Assembly (NCBI RefSeq): GCF_900184735.1
Contig: NZ_LT855385.1
Location: 1 to 64,000 of the forward strand
From: Paucisalibacillus globulus
GTDB taxonomy: Bacteria > Bacillota > Bacilli > Bacillales > Amphibacillaceae
Length of the DNA stretch: 64,000 bases
Direction of reading: 5' to 3'
Shown: positions 1 through 11,793 of the stretch, piece by piece
Layout: every line of letters begins with the position of its first letter
Position numbering within the stretch: position 1 is the first letter of the stretch
The notes under the pieces: generated by a model
Seen by the model: the letters and a program-made list of their open reading frames with translations, nothing else
What the model was told of the DNA's origin: nothing
The model's database searches: none
Translations under genes and position numbers: made by a program

Positions 1-82
1 CCCCGGAAGAGCTTTAGCTCTGAGGAGGCTCACCAGCCGCCCGTGGAAAGCGTAGTATATTTCCGGAGCGGGTCTATGCGCT
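1..82 (+). repeat. Left-truncated copy of the compound hairpin repeat (copy 0)
   Basis: The window opens inside the right-hand arm of the repeat family described at 36196-36661. Visible are the apical GAGCTTTAGCTC hairpin, the GAGGAGGCTCACC strand, the CCGCCCG block, a diverged outer stem (GTATATTTCC) and the trailing GAGCGGG. The left part lies outside the window. No copy of the terminal inverted repeat is visible before yajC, so the right end has decayed or been lost. Confidence 0.8.
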
Positions 83-148
83 TTTCATGTTCGTTCGGAT
101 TTTAATCAACTAAAACTCTTTTGTCCCAGCCTCAATTTTTAGTTCTTT

Positions 149-409
149 TTATACAGATTTAACATCTCGAATCGCAGAACGATCGTATGTAAGTTTAGAA
201 CCATCACCTGCTTGTAACACGACTGTGCCTTCATCTAAAGCATGAATCACACCGTGAAATCCACCAATCGTTACAACAGAGTCACCTTTTTTAAGTTCAG
301 ACTGCATTTGTCTAACTTGTTTTTGACGCTTTTGCTGCGGACGAATAAGCAAGAAGTAGAAAATAACAAACATAGCTATTAACGGTAATAAAGTAGCTAA
401 TCCTTCCAT
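149..409 (-). CDS. yajC: Preprotein translocase accessory subunit YajC
   Basis: YajC is a small single-pass membrane protein that associates with SecDF and the SecYEG channel. The 86-residue product has one membrane segment (about residues 5-22) followed by the basic RPQQKRQKQ stretch and a small C-terminal domain with the typical GDSVVTIGGFHG motif. Length is normal for the family. The ATG follows a strong GGAGGG ribosome site. It is downstream of tgt in the same direction, the usual queA-tgt-yajC order. The identification is firm; its effect on secretion is usually mild in other bacteria. Confidence 0.95.
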   Translation of the reverse strand: MEGLATLLPLIAMFVIFYFLLIRPQQKRQKQVRQMQSELKKGDSVVTIGGFHGVIHALDEGTVVLQAGDGSKLTYDRSAIRDVKSV

Positions 410-469
410 GTATATGTCCCTCCTTTCCAGACAATTCGTTTAGATAACATGAAGCCCTCTAAACGTTCA

Positions 470-1624
<1,155 letters not shown>

Positions 1625-1627
1625 TTA

Positions 1628-2656
1628 CTAAATAATGAACATCGCATCTCCAAAACTAAAGAAACGATATTTTTCCTTAACTGCCTCATTATATGCTTTT
1701 AGTATAAAATCTCGGTCACTAAAAGCACTTACTAGCATAATTAATGTTGACTTCGGCAAATGAAAATTGGTAATTAAGCCGTCTATCGCTTTAAATTCAA
1801 ATCCCGGATATATAAAAATATCTGTCCAACCACTAGACTCAACAAATTCTCCATTATTATCACGTGTAATGGTTTCGAGAGTTCTTGTGGAGGTTGTACC
1901 AACCGAGATAATTCTTCCCCCATTATCTCTTATTTCGGTCAATGTATTCGCTGTTTCTTTTGACATCATATAAAATTCGGAATGCATCTGATGATCATCT
2001 ATATTTTCGACACTTACTGGTCTAAAAGTACCAAGACCCACATGTAGTGTTATAAATGCAATCGTAACACCCATCGATTTAATCTCTTCTAGCAATTCCT
2101 CTGTAAAGTGAAGCCCAGCTGTCGGCGCTGCTGCAGAGCCTTCTTCTTTTGCATAGACTGTTTGGTAGCGATCTTTTTCTGGCAATTGTTCTTTAATGTA
2201 TGGTGGTAGCGGCATCTCTCCTAGTTCTTCGAGGACTTCATAGAAAATACCATTATATTCAAAATCCAAAATTCTTCCACCGTGTTCTAGTATTTCTTTA
2301 CACGTCGCCTTCAGTTGCCCATCTCCAAATATCAATTTCGTTCCGACTTTAATTCGCTTTGCAGGTTTTGCAAGGACTTCCCATGTATCTCCTTCATTTT
2401 GTTTCAAAAGAAGAACTTCCACTTTACCTCCAGTATCTTCTTTTACCCCATAAAGTCTAGCTGGAAGCACCTTTGTATCATTTAAGACTAGACAGTCCCC
2501 ACTCTTTAGATAATCTTTTATATCAGTAAAGTGTTTGTGGTCTAATTCTCTAGTCGCTTTATCTAACACCATTAGTCTTGAAGCACTCCGATTCTTTAAC
2601 GGAGTTTGTGCAATCAAGTCTTCTGGTAACTCAAAATCAAAATCCTCAATATTCAT
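1628..2656 (-). CDS. queA: S-adenosylmethionine:tRNA ribosyltransferase-isomerase
   Basis: QueA transfers and isomerises the ribosyl group of S-adenosylmethionine onto preQ1-tRNA to give epoxyqueuosine, the step after Tgt. The 342-residue protein carries the family landmarks near the N-terminus ([16 protein letters not shown]), the [10 protein letters not shown] motif (about 175-184) and the GLGTFRPV motif (about 208-215). A GGAG site lies 7 bp before the ATG. It is the first of the queA-tgt pair and 23 bp downstream of the small DUF2905-type gene, so it may belong to a longer ruvAB-queA-tgt-yajC unit. Confidence 0.97.
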   Translation of the reverse strand: MNIEDFDFELPEDLIAQTPLKNRSASRLMVLDKATRELDHKHFTDIKDYLKSGDCLVLNDTKVLPARLYGVKEDTGGKVEVLLLKQNEGDTWEVLAKPAKRIKVGTKLIFGDGQLKATCKEILEHGGRILDFEYNGIFYEVLEELGEMPLPPYIKEQLPEKDRYQTVYAKEEGSAAAPTAGLHFTEELLEEIKSMGVTIAFITLHVGLGTFRPVSVENIDDHQMHSEFYMMSKETANTLTEIRDNGGRIISVGTTSTRTLETITRDNNGEFVESSGWTDIFIYPGFEFKAIDGLITNFHLPKSTLIMLVSAFSDRDFILKAYNEAVKEKYRFFSFGDAMFII

Positions 2657-2679
2657 GGGTGTTTCTCCTTCATGTAGAT

Positions 2680-2877
2680 TTATCGAAATCTTCCTAGAAT
2701 AAAGAAAATGAGCGATAAAACAATACTAATAATAATAGATGTCATAATTGGAAAATAGAAGGTAACATTTCCTTTTTTGAAGGATATATCACCTGGTAAT
2801 CGACCAATAAAAGTCCAAATTATTCCGATTACAAGAAAAACAATACCAATTATAATGAACATCTTACCTAGATTCAT
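2680..2877 (-). CDS. Small DUF2905-type membrane protein
   Basis: This 65-residue protein has two predicted membrane segments (about residues 5-25 and 43-62) joined by a short loop with the pattern [19 protein letters not shown], which is the hallmark of the DUF2905 family. Its ATG overlaps the ruvB stop by 4 bp (ATGA arrangement), so translation is probably coupled to ruvB. The family commonly sits beside ruvB or queA in Firmicutes. Its function is not known to me, and nothing in the sequence reveals it. Confidence 0.85.
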   Translation of the reverse strand: MNLGKMFIIIGIVFLVIGIIWTFIGRLPGDISFKKGNVTFYFPIMTSIIISIVLSLIFFILGRFR

Positions 2878-3878
2878 GTTTCATCATTCACCTTCATACC
2901 AAAATGTTGATATGCCTTCTGTGTTACTATTCTTCCCCTAGGAGTACGTTGGATAAAACCTATTTGTAATAAATAAGGTTCATATACATCTTCTATTGTC
3001 TGAGATTCTTCCCCAATGGTAGCTGCAATAGTATCTAAACCAACTGGACCGCCTTTAAAGCCCTCTATTATACCTTTAAGTAATTTATGATCGATATGAT
3101 CAAGGCCCACATCATCGACTTGTAGCATTCCAAGAGCTATTTCTGTTGTTTCAAGACTGATTTCGCTTTCTCCCTTCACCTGGGAAATATCACGAATTCT
3201 ACGTAATAATCTATTTGCAATACGTGGTGTGCCCCTTGAACGTCGCGCAACTTCTACAGCAGCTTCTTTCGTGATTTTAGTTTCAAAAATCTCTGCCGTA
3301 CGTTCGACAATTGCACATAAATCCTTGGTTTCATAATACTCTAATCGAGATAACACTCCAAAGCGGTCTCGTAATGGTGCTGATAATAGTCCGGCTCTGG
3401 TAGTAGCTCCGACAAGTGTAAAAGGTGGTAAATCAATTCTTACAGATCTTGCGCTCGGACCTGTACCAATCACAATATCTAAAAAGAAATCCTCCATTGC
3501 AGAGTATAACACTTCTTCTACTGCCCTGGGTAAACGATGAACCTCATCAATAAATAAGACGTCGCCAGCCTCTAGCGAAGTTAATATAGCAGCAAGATCA
3601 CCAGCTCGATCGATTGCGGGTCCGGATGTGGACCTGAATTGGACTCCCATTTCATTCGCAATAATTGCGGCTAGCGTTGTTTTCCCTAGTCCTGGAGGCC
3701 CATATAGTAAAACATGGTCAAGTGGCTCATTTCGCATCTTAGCAGCTTGGATAAAAATCGTTAAATTTTCTTTTACCTTATCTTGACCAATATATTGGTT
3801 CAATGTCGTGGGGCGTAGACTAAGTTCTACATAGGATTCCTCATCATGTAATTCGCCAGTAACCATTCGCTCATCCAT
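2874..3878 (-). CDS. ruvB: Holliday junction branch migration DNA helicase RuvB
   Basis: RuvB is the AAA+ motor that drives Holliday junction branch migration with RuvA. The 334-residue protein shows Walker A GPPGLGKT (60-67), Walker B VLFIDEVH (107-114), the [18 protein letters not shown] sensor/arginine-finger stretch and a C-terminal winged-helix domain ending in the conserved RTPRGRIVT. It starts 16 bp after the ruvA stop and overlaps the following DUF2905-type gene by 4 bp. Length and motifs are fully normal. Confidence 0.98.
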   Translation of the reverse strand: MDERMVTGELHDEESYVELSLRPTTLNQYIGQDKVKENLTIFIQAAKMRNEPLDHVLLYGPPGLGKTTLAAIIANEMGVQFRSTSGPAIDRAGDLAAILTSLEAGDVLFIDEVHRLPRAVEEVLYSAMEDFFLDIVIGTGPSARSVRIDLPPFTLVGATTRAGLLSAPLRDRFGVLSRLEYYETKDLCAIVERTAEIFETKITKEAAVEVARRSRGTPRIANRLLRRIRDISQVKGESEISLETTEIALGMLQVDDVGLDHIDHKLLKGIIEGFKGGPVGLDTIAATIGEESQTIEDVYEPYLLQIGFIQRTPRGRIVTQKAYQHFGMKVNDET

Positions 3879-3894
3879 ACTACCTGCCCCCTTA

Positions 3895-4506
3895 CTATTT
3901 TTTCATTAGTAAACTCAATGCTTTTTTAATAATTTGATCTGTATTTGAATCATTTGTTACATTCTTTTGCAGTTCTGGTATGATAGCCTTTACTTCTCTA
4001 TCCATATATCCTAATGCTTTTAAAGCCTCTAAAGCTTCTTTTAATTCAGCCGTTTGATTTGATTTTTTATCTGTAGTTTCTACTTCTTCTTTCGTAATGT
4101 TAAAGTTTGCTACTAATTTTCCTTTTAAATCTAAGATAATCTGTCTAGCAGTTTTTTTACCAACGCCAGGGAAACTAGTTAAAAACTTATCATCTTCCCT
4201 TTCAATTGCGGAAACAAATTCTGGTATATTCACACCAGATATAATTGCTAATGCTCCTTTTGGTCCAATTCCAGATACAGACAGTAACCTAGTAAATAAA
4301 TACTTCTGGTCTAAATTTTTAAAGCCATATAAGATTTGTGCATCTTCTCTGACATGGAAATATGTATGTATGTGAAGTTCATTATCTAAATGTTCCTGAA
4401 AAACGAATGGATTCGGACAGATTACTTCATATCCAACACCATGGACATCCAAAATCACAGCTTCATCTTGAATAGAGACTAACTTACCTCGAATATAAGA
4501 AATCAT
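3895..4506 (-). CDS. ruvA: Holliday junction DNA-binding protein RuvA
   Basis: RuvA binds the four-way junction as a tetramer and loads RuvB. The 203-residue protein begins with the usual MISYIRGKL oligonucleotide-binding fold, has helix-hairpin-helix motifs in the middle ([15 protein letters not shown] and [14 protein letters not shown]), and a C-terminal three-helix domain that contacts RuvB. A GGGGAG ribosome site precedes the ATG. It is the first gene of the ruvAB-queA-tgt-yajC run. In B. subtilis bofC lies just upstream; no bofC is present here. Confidence 0.97.
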   Translation of the reverse strand: MISYIRGKLVSIQDEAVILDVHGVGYEVICPNPFVFQEHLDNELHIHTYFHVREDAQILYGFKNLDQKYLFTRLLSVSGIGPKGALAIISGVNIPEFVSAIEREDDKFLTSFPGVGKKTARQIILDLKGKLVANFNITKEEVETTDKKSNQTAELKEALEALKALGYMDREVKAIIPELQKNVTNDSNTDQIIKKALSLLMKK

Positions 4507-4594
4507 TATATCTTCTCCCCACTATAAATCCTTTTCCTATTCTATCACAAATCTACAATGAGAGCATAGGTTTGGGACTATGCGGTCAAATTAC

Positions 4595-4621
4595 AAAAAG
4601 CCTTTGAAAAAACAAAGGCTT
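4595..4621 (-). terminator. Intrinsic terminator of the YhcN/YlaJ-type lipoprotein gene
   Basis: The inverted repeat AGCCTTTG/CAAAGGCT flanks a 6-base loop and is followed on the minus strand by a run of T. It overlaps the lipoprotein stop codon and separates this unit from ruvA. Confidence 0.85.
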
Positions 4622-5177
4622 AATTATTGTTAAAGAATTCATTTAGATTATTCTCAACATCCCGGTCCAAGTCTTTCGGGTTACTATTCAGATTTCGCAT
4701 ATGATCCCACCATGCTTTATCCGTATAAACCACTATTTCTTTATCCGGTACTATCTCTTTGACTTCCCTTGTAATGATCTCAGGTAATTCGGGAAAGTAC
4801 TGATTTCCTGTCATCACTGCAACAATAATTCGATCATCAGTTTCTGCAATTTGTGATTGGACAATCTCTTTTCTTTCAGATAAATATTCTGAAATTAAAT
4901 ATGTTCTTTCACTTGTATATTGGTCCTCATTCTTCGCTTTAAAATTTTTATCCCCTTCATTAACATATTCTTGATCACTTTGTTTATATCCACCGATTTC
5001 TCCAATTGATTTTTCTCGGTCATTTGAGCGACTTTCTTGCTCCTTTGGTGTTTCATAATTAATTGGTTGAATACTCTTTTGGTTCACATCTGTATTCATC
5101 CCTTGTTCATTCTCATTGCCGCATGCTGCAATTATTAACAAACTAGATAGGATAATAATTATTTTTCCTCGCATCAT
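4620..5177 (-). CDS. Spore lipoprotein of the YhcN/YlaJ family (CoxA-like by position)
   Basis: The 185-residue product has a lipoprotein signal peptide with lipobox IIAAC (Cys at about 19), so it should be anchored on the outer face of a membrane. The mature part has a charged, Asn/Gln/Glu-rich stretch followed by the YhcN/YlaJ domain, recognisable by the AETDDRIIVAVMTGN and KEIVVYTDKAWWDHMRNL segments. Family members are made in the forespore and found in the inner spore membrane or cortex. Its place beside safA matches B. subtilis coxA (yrbB), also a family member, but orthology is inference. It has its own terminator. Confidence 0.8.
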   Translation of the reverse strand: MMRGKIIIILSSLLIIAACGNENEQGMNTDVNQKSIQPINYETPKEQESRSNDREKSIGEIGGYKQSDQEYVNEGDKNFKAKNEDQYTSERTYLISEYLSERKEIVQSQIAETDDRIIVAVMTGNQYFPELPEIITREVKEIVPDKEIVVYTDKAWWDHMRNLNSNPKDLDRDVENNLNEFFNNN

Positions 5178-5255
5178 AAAAACCTCCCTTATAGCTAGTT
5201 TGCTAAAAGAGAGGTTATTTACTACTGGTTAAATTATCCTGTTCAATTAAATTTA

Positions 5256-6212
5256 TTACTTAAGAATTAACTTAGCTTTATTTAAAAATTCCTTACGACT
5301 AATCCACTCTAACTCCATTGTTTCCATATAATCTTCAATGCTTACACGACGTTTCCTTGTAAGAAAATGTAACCATTCACGGACTAAGTCACTCGGAATA
5401 AAAACAGAGTTTATAAACTTCTCCAGTTCTACATCTTCAACCATGTCATAGCCTAATAACGTCTCAATATCCCAATTAATATATGGTAAAAACCGTTGAC
5501 CTAATTGAATATAATCATATATCTGAGGAGTACAGTGTAATAAATCAAAGTCTATCATGTAAGTTTTTTCATTTTGAATGAAATTATGAGAGGCTACATC
5601 ACCATGTACCCATGATCCGTTTCGTTCGGCATCTAACTGTTCTTTATACCAAGAATAGGACTCAACAATTTCGAGATACTTTTTCATCATATAAGATATA
5701 TCATTATAAAGAGTTAAATAGCCATTACGTTCAAAAATTTGTTCTGTTTCCAAAAACCTATAGAGCCTTGCATGCCACCTCTTATAAAACGGTTGTTTCC
5801 TCAATAACTTTTTTACATATATTTGATTTGCTTCAGCATGAAATCTTTTTAGTAATATCATTACTCTTTTTCTGTCTTCTGCGGTTTGATAGTTCAACTT
5901 TCTTCCTGAAACATAAGGTGAAATGGTCCAACTATAATTGGTCCCGGTTGTAATTTCTTTCTTACCGTTTGGGTATCTTTCGAATGGAACAACATTTCTT
6001 GATTGAATTCGTTCAAAAAATTCCCATTGTTGTCTCATATTGGAAGTGTTGGAATGACCTTTTAGTACATATTTTTCTCCTGAAGCAATTTCAATATAAT
6101 AAATGTTACGTTTAATTGGGTGAATCTTTTTTGCCTCCAAGTTCCCCTCCCAATATAAAAAAGAAGAGAGACGATTGAATGGTTGATCGTCTCTACTTAG
6201 ATGGTTGCTCAA
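5256..6212 (-). CDS. CotS/YutH-type kinase-like spore coat protein
   Basis: The 318-residue product has the aminoglycoside-phosphotransferase fold used by CotS, CotI, YutH and YsxE. A beta-rich N-terminal lobe has the nucleotide-site lysine in EKYVLKGH; the catalytic loop reads VHGDVASHN (about 203-211) and the metal site is IDFD (about 219-222). The kinase residues look intact, although no substrate is established for this group to my knowledge. Its TTG start overlaps the safA stop by 4 bp (TTGA), so it is probably translated by coupling to safA. This suggests it works with SafA in coat assembly, as YsxE does beside SpoVID. Confidence 0.8.
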   Translation of the reverse strand: MSNHLSRDDQPFNRLSSFLYWEGNLEAKKIHPIKRNIYYIEIASGEKYVLKGHSNTSNMRQQWEFFERIQSRNVVPFERYPNGKKEITTGTNYSWTISPYVSGRKLNYQTAEDRKRVMILLKRFHAEANQIYVKKLLRKQPFYKRWHARLYRFLETEQIFERNGYLTLYNDISYMMKKYLEIVESYSWYKEQLDAERNGSWVHGDVASHNFIQNEKTYMIDFDLLHCTPQIYDYIQLGQRFLPYINWDIETLLGYDMVEDVELEKFINSVFIPSDLVREWLHFLTRKRRVSIEDYMETMELEWISRKEFLNKAKLILK

Positions 6213-7093
6213 TCGGAGGATTCATCCTCGTTCATTCTTAACTCACCAAAACCTGGAGGGGTAGGAAAACCATTTGCCTGGAATCCAGACATTCCTGGTA
6301 CTGTCATATTGGGTCCCATTTGTTGCATATTTTCCTGAAATTGTGAATTATACATGTTCATATTACTCATGCCTAAATCAAATTGAGGCATTCCACCCAT
6401 TTGTGGTACTTGATAATTATTTCCACCACCACAACCACAATCATTATTATCCTCCTGCATCGGCATCATCATTCCCGGATGAGCCATCGGGCCAATTCCG
6501 TGTGGATGGTACATTGGCATTCCATGATGACCAACTGGTGGCATACCATAACAGCATGGATGTACAGGATAACAAGGAATCATTTGTACTGGTTGATACA
6601 TTGGTTGATGGAAAATTGGTTGTTGTTGTGGTTCTACATGGTGCATACTTTCAGACGATTCACTTTCTTGAAAATTAAATTGCATATATAAATCTTGTTC
6701 AATTGTTGGAGCCTGCATCATTGGAGGTGTCTGCATTTGTGGAATTTGCGGCATTTGTGGCATCGGCATTTCTGGCTTCAAGTCCATTTGAGGCATAAGA
6801 TCATCTTCTTTAACAACCGGCATTGGTTTAGGTGAAATATCTTTATATGGCGTTTCTACTTTTTGTTCCTTAATTGGCATTTGTACCTGTTGTTCTTTAA
6901 TCGGTGCCTCTTTTTTCACCATTTCTTTTTTTACTGTTTTAGCTGATGTTGGAATACGAATCTTCATCCCCGGCATAATCATATCAGGGCTTGATAGTTG
7001 TGAATTTGCACTTTTTAATGCTTCAAAATCCACCCCATATTTCTTAGACAGTTCCCATAATGTATCTCCTTTTTGGACAATATGAATCTTCAA
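6209..7093 (-). CDS. safA: Spore coat/cortex morphogenetic protein SafA
   Basis: SafA organises the inner coat and localises at the cortex-coat interface through its LysM domain and contact with SpoVID. Here an N-terminal LysM domain (about residues 1-48, HIVQKGDTLWELSKKYGVDF) is followed by a low-complexity tail rich in Met, Pro, Gln and His, with paired Cys (PCCYG) and a CGCGGG cluster. At 294 residues it is shorter than the roughly 390-residue B. subtilis protein; the tail of this family is fast evolving. A TTG start is used, with AAAGGAG 12 bases upstream. It is followed by a coupled CotS-like gene. Confidence 0.9.
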   Translation of the reverse strand: MKIHIVQKGDTLWELSKKYGVDFEALKSANSQLSSPDMIMPGMKIRIPTSAKTVKKEMVKKEAPIKEQQVQMPIKEQKVETPYKDISPKPMPVVKEDDLMPQMDLKPEMPMPQMPQIPQMQTPPMMQAPTIEQDLYMQFNFQESESSESMHHVEPQQQPIFHQPMYQPVQMIPCYPVHPCCYGMPPVGHHGMPMYHPHGIGPMAHPGMMMPMQEDNNDCGCGGGNNYQVPQMGGMPQFDLGMSNMNMYNSQFQENMQQMGPNMTVPGMSGFQANGFPTPPGFGELRMNEDESSD

Positions 7094-7282
7094 TGTTAAA
7101 TCGAACTCCTTTCACTTCTGAATTCTGGGCTAATCACTCTATATCAAGATATGCAAAATAAATCCAAATGTTGAACAGAAAGTGAAACTTCATTTGAATA
7201 TGTATTTCTCCTTATTATTAAAGGAATGATTACTTCATAAAAAGTTGTAGTTGCTCAAGTTAAGTTAATCTAACAGTTAGTC

Positions 7283-7748
7283 GATAGAAACTGTGCGGTA
7301 ACTAGGGATTTTGTGTAGAGCAACATACCCGCTACGGAAATACACTCCGCTTTCCGCGGGCGGCTGGTGAGCCTCCTCGTGCTACGCACTGCGGGGTCTC
7401 ACCTATGCCTGTCCTCCCGCAGGAGTCTCCGTGTATTTCCTTCGCTAGTAATGAGTGAATGAGAATAATAATGCCAAATAAATCCAAAACATGATTCAAT
7501 AACTAACAATAATTAGAAAACAAAACTAGCGTAGGCAGAATACGGAGACTCCTCGAAAATAAAGAACAATTTTCTTCGTGCGATGTATACGCTGACGAAG
7601 CATTCCTTGTCCTACGGGAATAGCACGTGTCCGAAGACCCCGCTGAGGCCGTGCCCGTGGAAAGCGGAGTATTCTGCCGTAGCGGTATCGTAAAGCTATA
7701 CTTATTAATTATGGGATAAAATTGCAGTAGTTACCGCACAGTTTCTAT
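7283..7748. repeat. Compound hairpin repeat, copy 1 (A-outer left, B-outer right)
   Basis: The ends are a perfect 19-bp inverted repeat, ATAGAAACTGTGCGGTAAC at 7284-7302 and its complement at 7730-7748. Arm 7331-7449 is an imperfect hairpin whose outer stem is GGAAATACAC/GTGTATTTCC (type A). Arm 7526-7685 is a hairpin with outer stem GCAGAATAC/GTATTCTGC (type B) and carries an extra cassette at about 7554-7612. Its apical part is shortened, going from GACCCCGC directly to TGAGGCC. An AT-rich spacer of about 76 bp separates the arms. The copy lies between the obg terminator and safA. Confidence 0.9.
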
Positions 7749-7777
7749 AAAATAAAAACAAACTGTACTAAAAGAGC

Positions 7778-7811
7778 CAAAAAAAGTCGTTCTCCATTTG
7801 GAGAACGACTT
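7778..7811 (-). terminator. Intrinsic terminator of the rplU-obg unit
   Basis: A perfect 12-bp stem AAGTCGTTCTCC/GGAGAACGACTT with a 4-base loop is followed on the minus strand by six T. It starts 6 bp after the obg stop codon. Confidence 0.95.
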
Positions 7812-7817
7812 CATTTA

Positions 7818-9107
<1,290 letters not shown>

Positions 9108-9111
9108 TCAT

Positions 9112-9639
9112 CTAATCGGCAAAGGGAATGGTGAATATAATTCTTACTTCAGATTCCAATTCCTCTACCTGTATCAACACATTATTTAGCTTATCTGCCA
9201 AATGATTTTTCCATGCATCACAATCAATTGTTGGACTAGTTACTCTCACGGCCAAATCGATTGAATTATCATTGTATTTTAAGTTAATTTCACCTGTTAT
9301 CGTATCAAATTTACTTGCTAATATATAATCCTCTACGGCATGTCCAATTTCCGCTAGAGAACTATCATAATGGAGTAAATTTTTATTATCTGTAAATATA
9401 TCGTATGTAAAATGAATATGTTTATGTTGTAATTTCATTTGAATTAACCACAAAGCAAACTCTGGACAATTTGTATTCATTAGCGTTCTTTCTTGATTAA
9501 GGGTTCCAATAATATTGTTTACTTTCAATTTGACTTTGTCTGTCTTTCCCATACTTAAATAGCCATGAACAATTTGTAGATCATTCATCAAATCATGTCT
9601 TTGTAATCGTAATAATTGAATGATGTCTTTTGCTTCCAC
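9112..9639 (-). CDS. spo0B: Sporulation initiation phosphotransferase Spo0B
   Basis: Spo0B relays phosphate from Spo0F to Spo0A in the sporulation phosphorelay. The 175-residue product has the expected N-terminal helical hairpin with the phospho-accepting histidine in LLRLQRHDLMNDLQIVHGYL (His14) and a degenerate kinase-like C-terminal domain. It starts with GTG after GGGAGG. It lies between rpmA and obg as in B. subtilis. The C-terminal half is typically divergent, so the call rests on the histidine motif, length and context. Confidence 0.92.
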   Translation of the reverse strand: MEAKDIIQLLRLQRHDLMNDLQIVHGYLSMGKTDKVKLKVNNIIGTLNQERTLMNTNCPEFALWLIQMKLQHKHIHFTYDIFTDNKNLLHYDSSLAEIGHAVEDYILASKFDTITGEINLKYNDNSIDLAVRVTSPTIDCDAWKNHLADKLNNVLIQVEELESEVRIIFTIPFAD

Positions 9640-9782
9640 TTTTATCCTCCCCCAATAAGTAGAATTATAGCAGAAAACGGGGACGAGTTCATTTTTAGTT
9701 AAGAGAAGTTTGCAATTTGGGACGTACCAAGCTCATGTAGAAAGTTTTATTCGAAGTAATCCCTTCATTTATCCTAGCTCCA

Positions 9783-9816
9783 CAAAAAAACTCCAACCAC
9801 TAAATGATTGGAGTTT
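9783..9816 (-). terminator. Intrinsic terminator after rpmA
   Basis: The stem AACTCCAA/TTGGAGTT with an 11-base loop is followed by T on the minus strand. It lies 12 bp after the rpmA stop and probably ends most ribosomal-protein transcripts before spo0B-obg. Confidence 0.8.
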
Positions 9817-9827
9817 TATATGTCATA

Positions 9828-10459
<632 letters not shown>

Positions 10460-10470
10460 GGCAGAAACCC

Positions 10471-10779
10471 TTATTGGTTAATTTTTTCGATTACTACTTT
10501 TGTATAAGGTTGACGATGACCTTGTTTCTTATGGTAGTTTTTCTTAGCTTTGAATTTGAAAACAGTGACTTTCTTTTGACGACCATGTTTTTCAACTTTA
10601 GCCGTAACAGTAGCACCTTCAACGTAAGGAGAACCAACTTTAACATCTTCCCCACCTACGAAAAGTACTTTGTCAAACGTAACAGTTTCATCAACATCAG
10701 CTGTAACTTTTTCTACGTAAACTACTTGGCCTTCTTCAACTTTAACTTGTTTACCACCAGTTTCGATAATTGCGTACAT
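10471..10779 (-). CDS. rplU: 50S ribosomal protein L21
   Basis: L21 binds 23S rRNA in the large subunit. The 102-residue product is full length and typical (starts [18 protein letters not shown] and ends with the lysine/arginine-rich [17 protein letters not shown]). AGGAGG precedes the ATG. It heads the rplU-prp-rpmA operon and is preceded by a structured leader, so the operon is probably controlled by ribosomal-protein feedback. Confidence 0.98.
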   Translation of the reverse strand: MYAIIETGGKQVKVEEGQVVYVEKVTADVDETVTFDKVLFVGGEDVKVGSPYVEGATVTAKVEKHGRQKKVTVFKFKAKKNYHKKQGHRQPYTKVVIEKINQ

Positions 10780-10789
10780 AACTGCACCT

Positions 10790-10888
10790 CCTTGTTAAAC
10801 TCAGACTCGCCATACAGGTAACTTATGTAAGTTTTAATAACCTGTTCTGTGCGGTTGTAGCACGGGTGCTACGATGAATAACATACAA
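10790..10888 (-). ncRNA. Ribosomal protein L21 leader
   Basis: Between the promoter and rplU the minus strand reads as a structured leader. A GTAGCACCCGTGCTAC hairpin (palindromic core GTAGCAC/GTGCTAC) is followed by an AACAGGTT/AACCTGTT-like element and a second hairpin with TACATAAGTTACCTGTA. Position and these elements match the known Firmicutes L21 leader family. A covariance-model search would settle the exact limits. Confidence 0.7.
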
Positions 10889-10918
10889 ATGTTATCACGT
10901 GAACTAATCTTTTGTCAA
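10889..10918 (-). promoter_or_regulatory. Sigma-A-type promoter of rplU-prp-rpmA
   Basis: On the minus strand a perfect -35 box TTGACA (10913-10918) is followed after 18 bp by a -10-like TAACAT (10889-10894), just upstream of the L21 leader. Confidence 0.65.
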
Positions 10919-10926
10919 GCTTATTT

Positions 10927-11793
10927 CTATATTGTAGTTAAGGATGCTACCTCACCAATTGTTTTATGATAGCTCTTATCAAAAAAATAAGATCTTAAAC
11001 AATCGGTTTCGTCTATTGCCAGTCGCCTATCATTAGGCATTTGGATATAAATAGAATGTTTCACATCTCTTTTGAAATGTGAAAACACCTCCATAAGTGA
11101 AGAATTAGAGGGCACGATAATAGGCTTTACGGATTTAATCCAATTATTACCTTTGTATCGATTTAATAGAAATCGAATAAATACGAAATGCCTATTTTTC
11201 CATTCTGATCTATTTTCTATTATTAGGAAGACCATGATTAAAAATGCACTTAATGTAAATGGAAGAAATAATAATTGAACGATTATTATAATAAAACATA
11301 GCGCCATTGATAAGATGATAATCACATGATAGGCTTTTTGAAAAGATAATTTTTTAGAAATTAAAAAGAACAATATCTTACCTCCGTCAAGAGGCCATAT
11401 TGGTAACAAATTAAAGACAAAAATAGTTGTGTTATAGATAAGTATCGTGCTTATTATCGAAGATGGAAGTAGTGATAGGGATGATATTATGAGCATAAAA
11501 AAATAAATTATGACATGTTGAAAAGGACCTGCTATAGTAACAATAAACTCTTCGATAACAGGTCTATTACCATGCTCATCTGTGTCCATAACCCCCCCAA
11601 ATATCCAAAGCATCACTTTATTCACTCGCCATTTAAAATGTGCTGCAGCTAGATAATGACCAAGTTCATGCCATAAAACGATTCCTAGGATTATAAACAT
11701 CTCAACAAATGTACCGGTTAGGAAAGATATGATAATAAAGACAAACATTATTGGGTGAATATGTATAGGAGGTAGAGTTTTATGGATTGTCAT
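10927..11793 (-). CDS. spoIVFB: Pro-sigma-K processing intramembrane metalloprotease SpoIVFB
   Basis: SpoIVFB is a site-2-type protease that cleaves pro-sigma-K in the mother cell. The start chosen is the ATG (MTIHKTLPP) with AGGTGG upstream. It overlaps the end of spoIVFA by 14 bp and gives 288 residues, the length of the B. subtilis protein; a longer reading frame extends 31 codons into spoIVFA. HELGH (residues 42-46) and PLDGG (Asp136) supply the zinc ligands. Several membrane segments precede a CBS-like C-terminal domain. It is inhibited by SpoIVFA and BofA until the SpoIVB signal. Confidence 0.95.
   Translation of the reverse strand: MTIHKTLPPIHIHPIMFVFIIISFLTGTFVEMFIILGIVLWHELGHYLAAAHFKWRVNKVMLWIFGGVMDTDEHGNRPVIEEFIVTIAGPFQHVIIYFFMLIISSLSLLPSSIISTILIYNTTIFVFNLLPIWPLDGGKILFFLISKKLSFQKAYHVIIILSMALCFIIIIVQLLFLPFTLSAFLIMVFLIIENRSEWKNRHFVFIRFLLNRYKGNNWIKSVKPIIVPSNSSLMEVFSHFKRDVKHSIYIQMPNDRRLAIDETDCLRSYFFDKSYHKTIGEVASLTTI

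Noticed and set aside
6274-6691. Plus-strand frames opposite safA with His/Tyr-rich products
   Set aside because: They are complements of the low-complexity SafA tail and have no start signals.
7283-7748. CRISPR-like array
   Set aside because: There are no short direct repeats with regular unique spacers; the repeats are inverted, long and dispersed, and no cas genes are present.
10840-10860. CTGTGCGGTT near rplU resembling the repeat terminus
   Set aside because: It is part of the structured L21 leader, lacks the TAGAAA half and has no partner terminus nearby.
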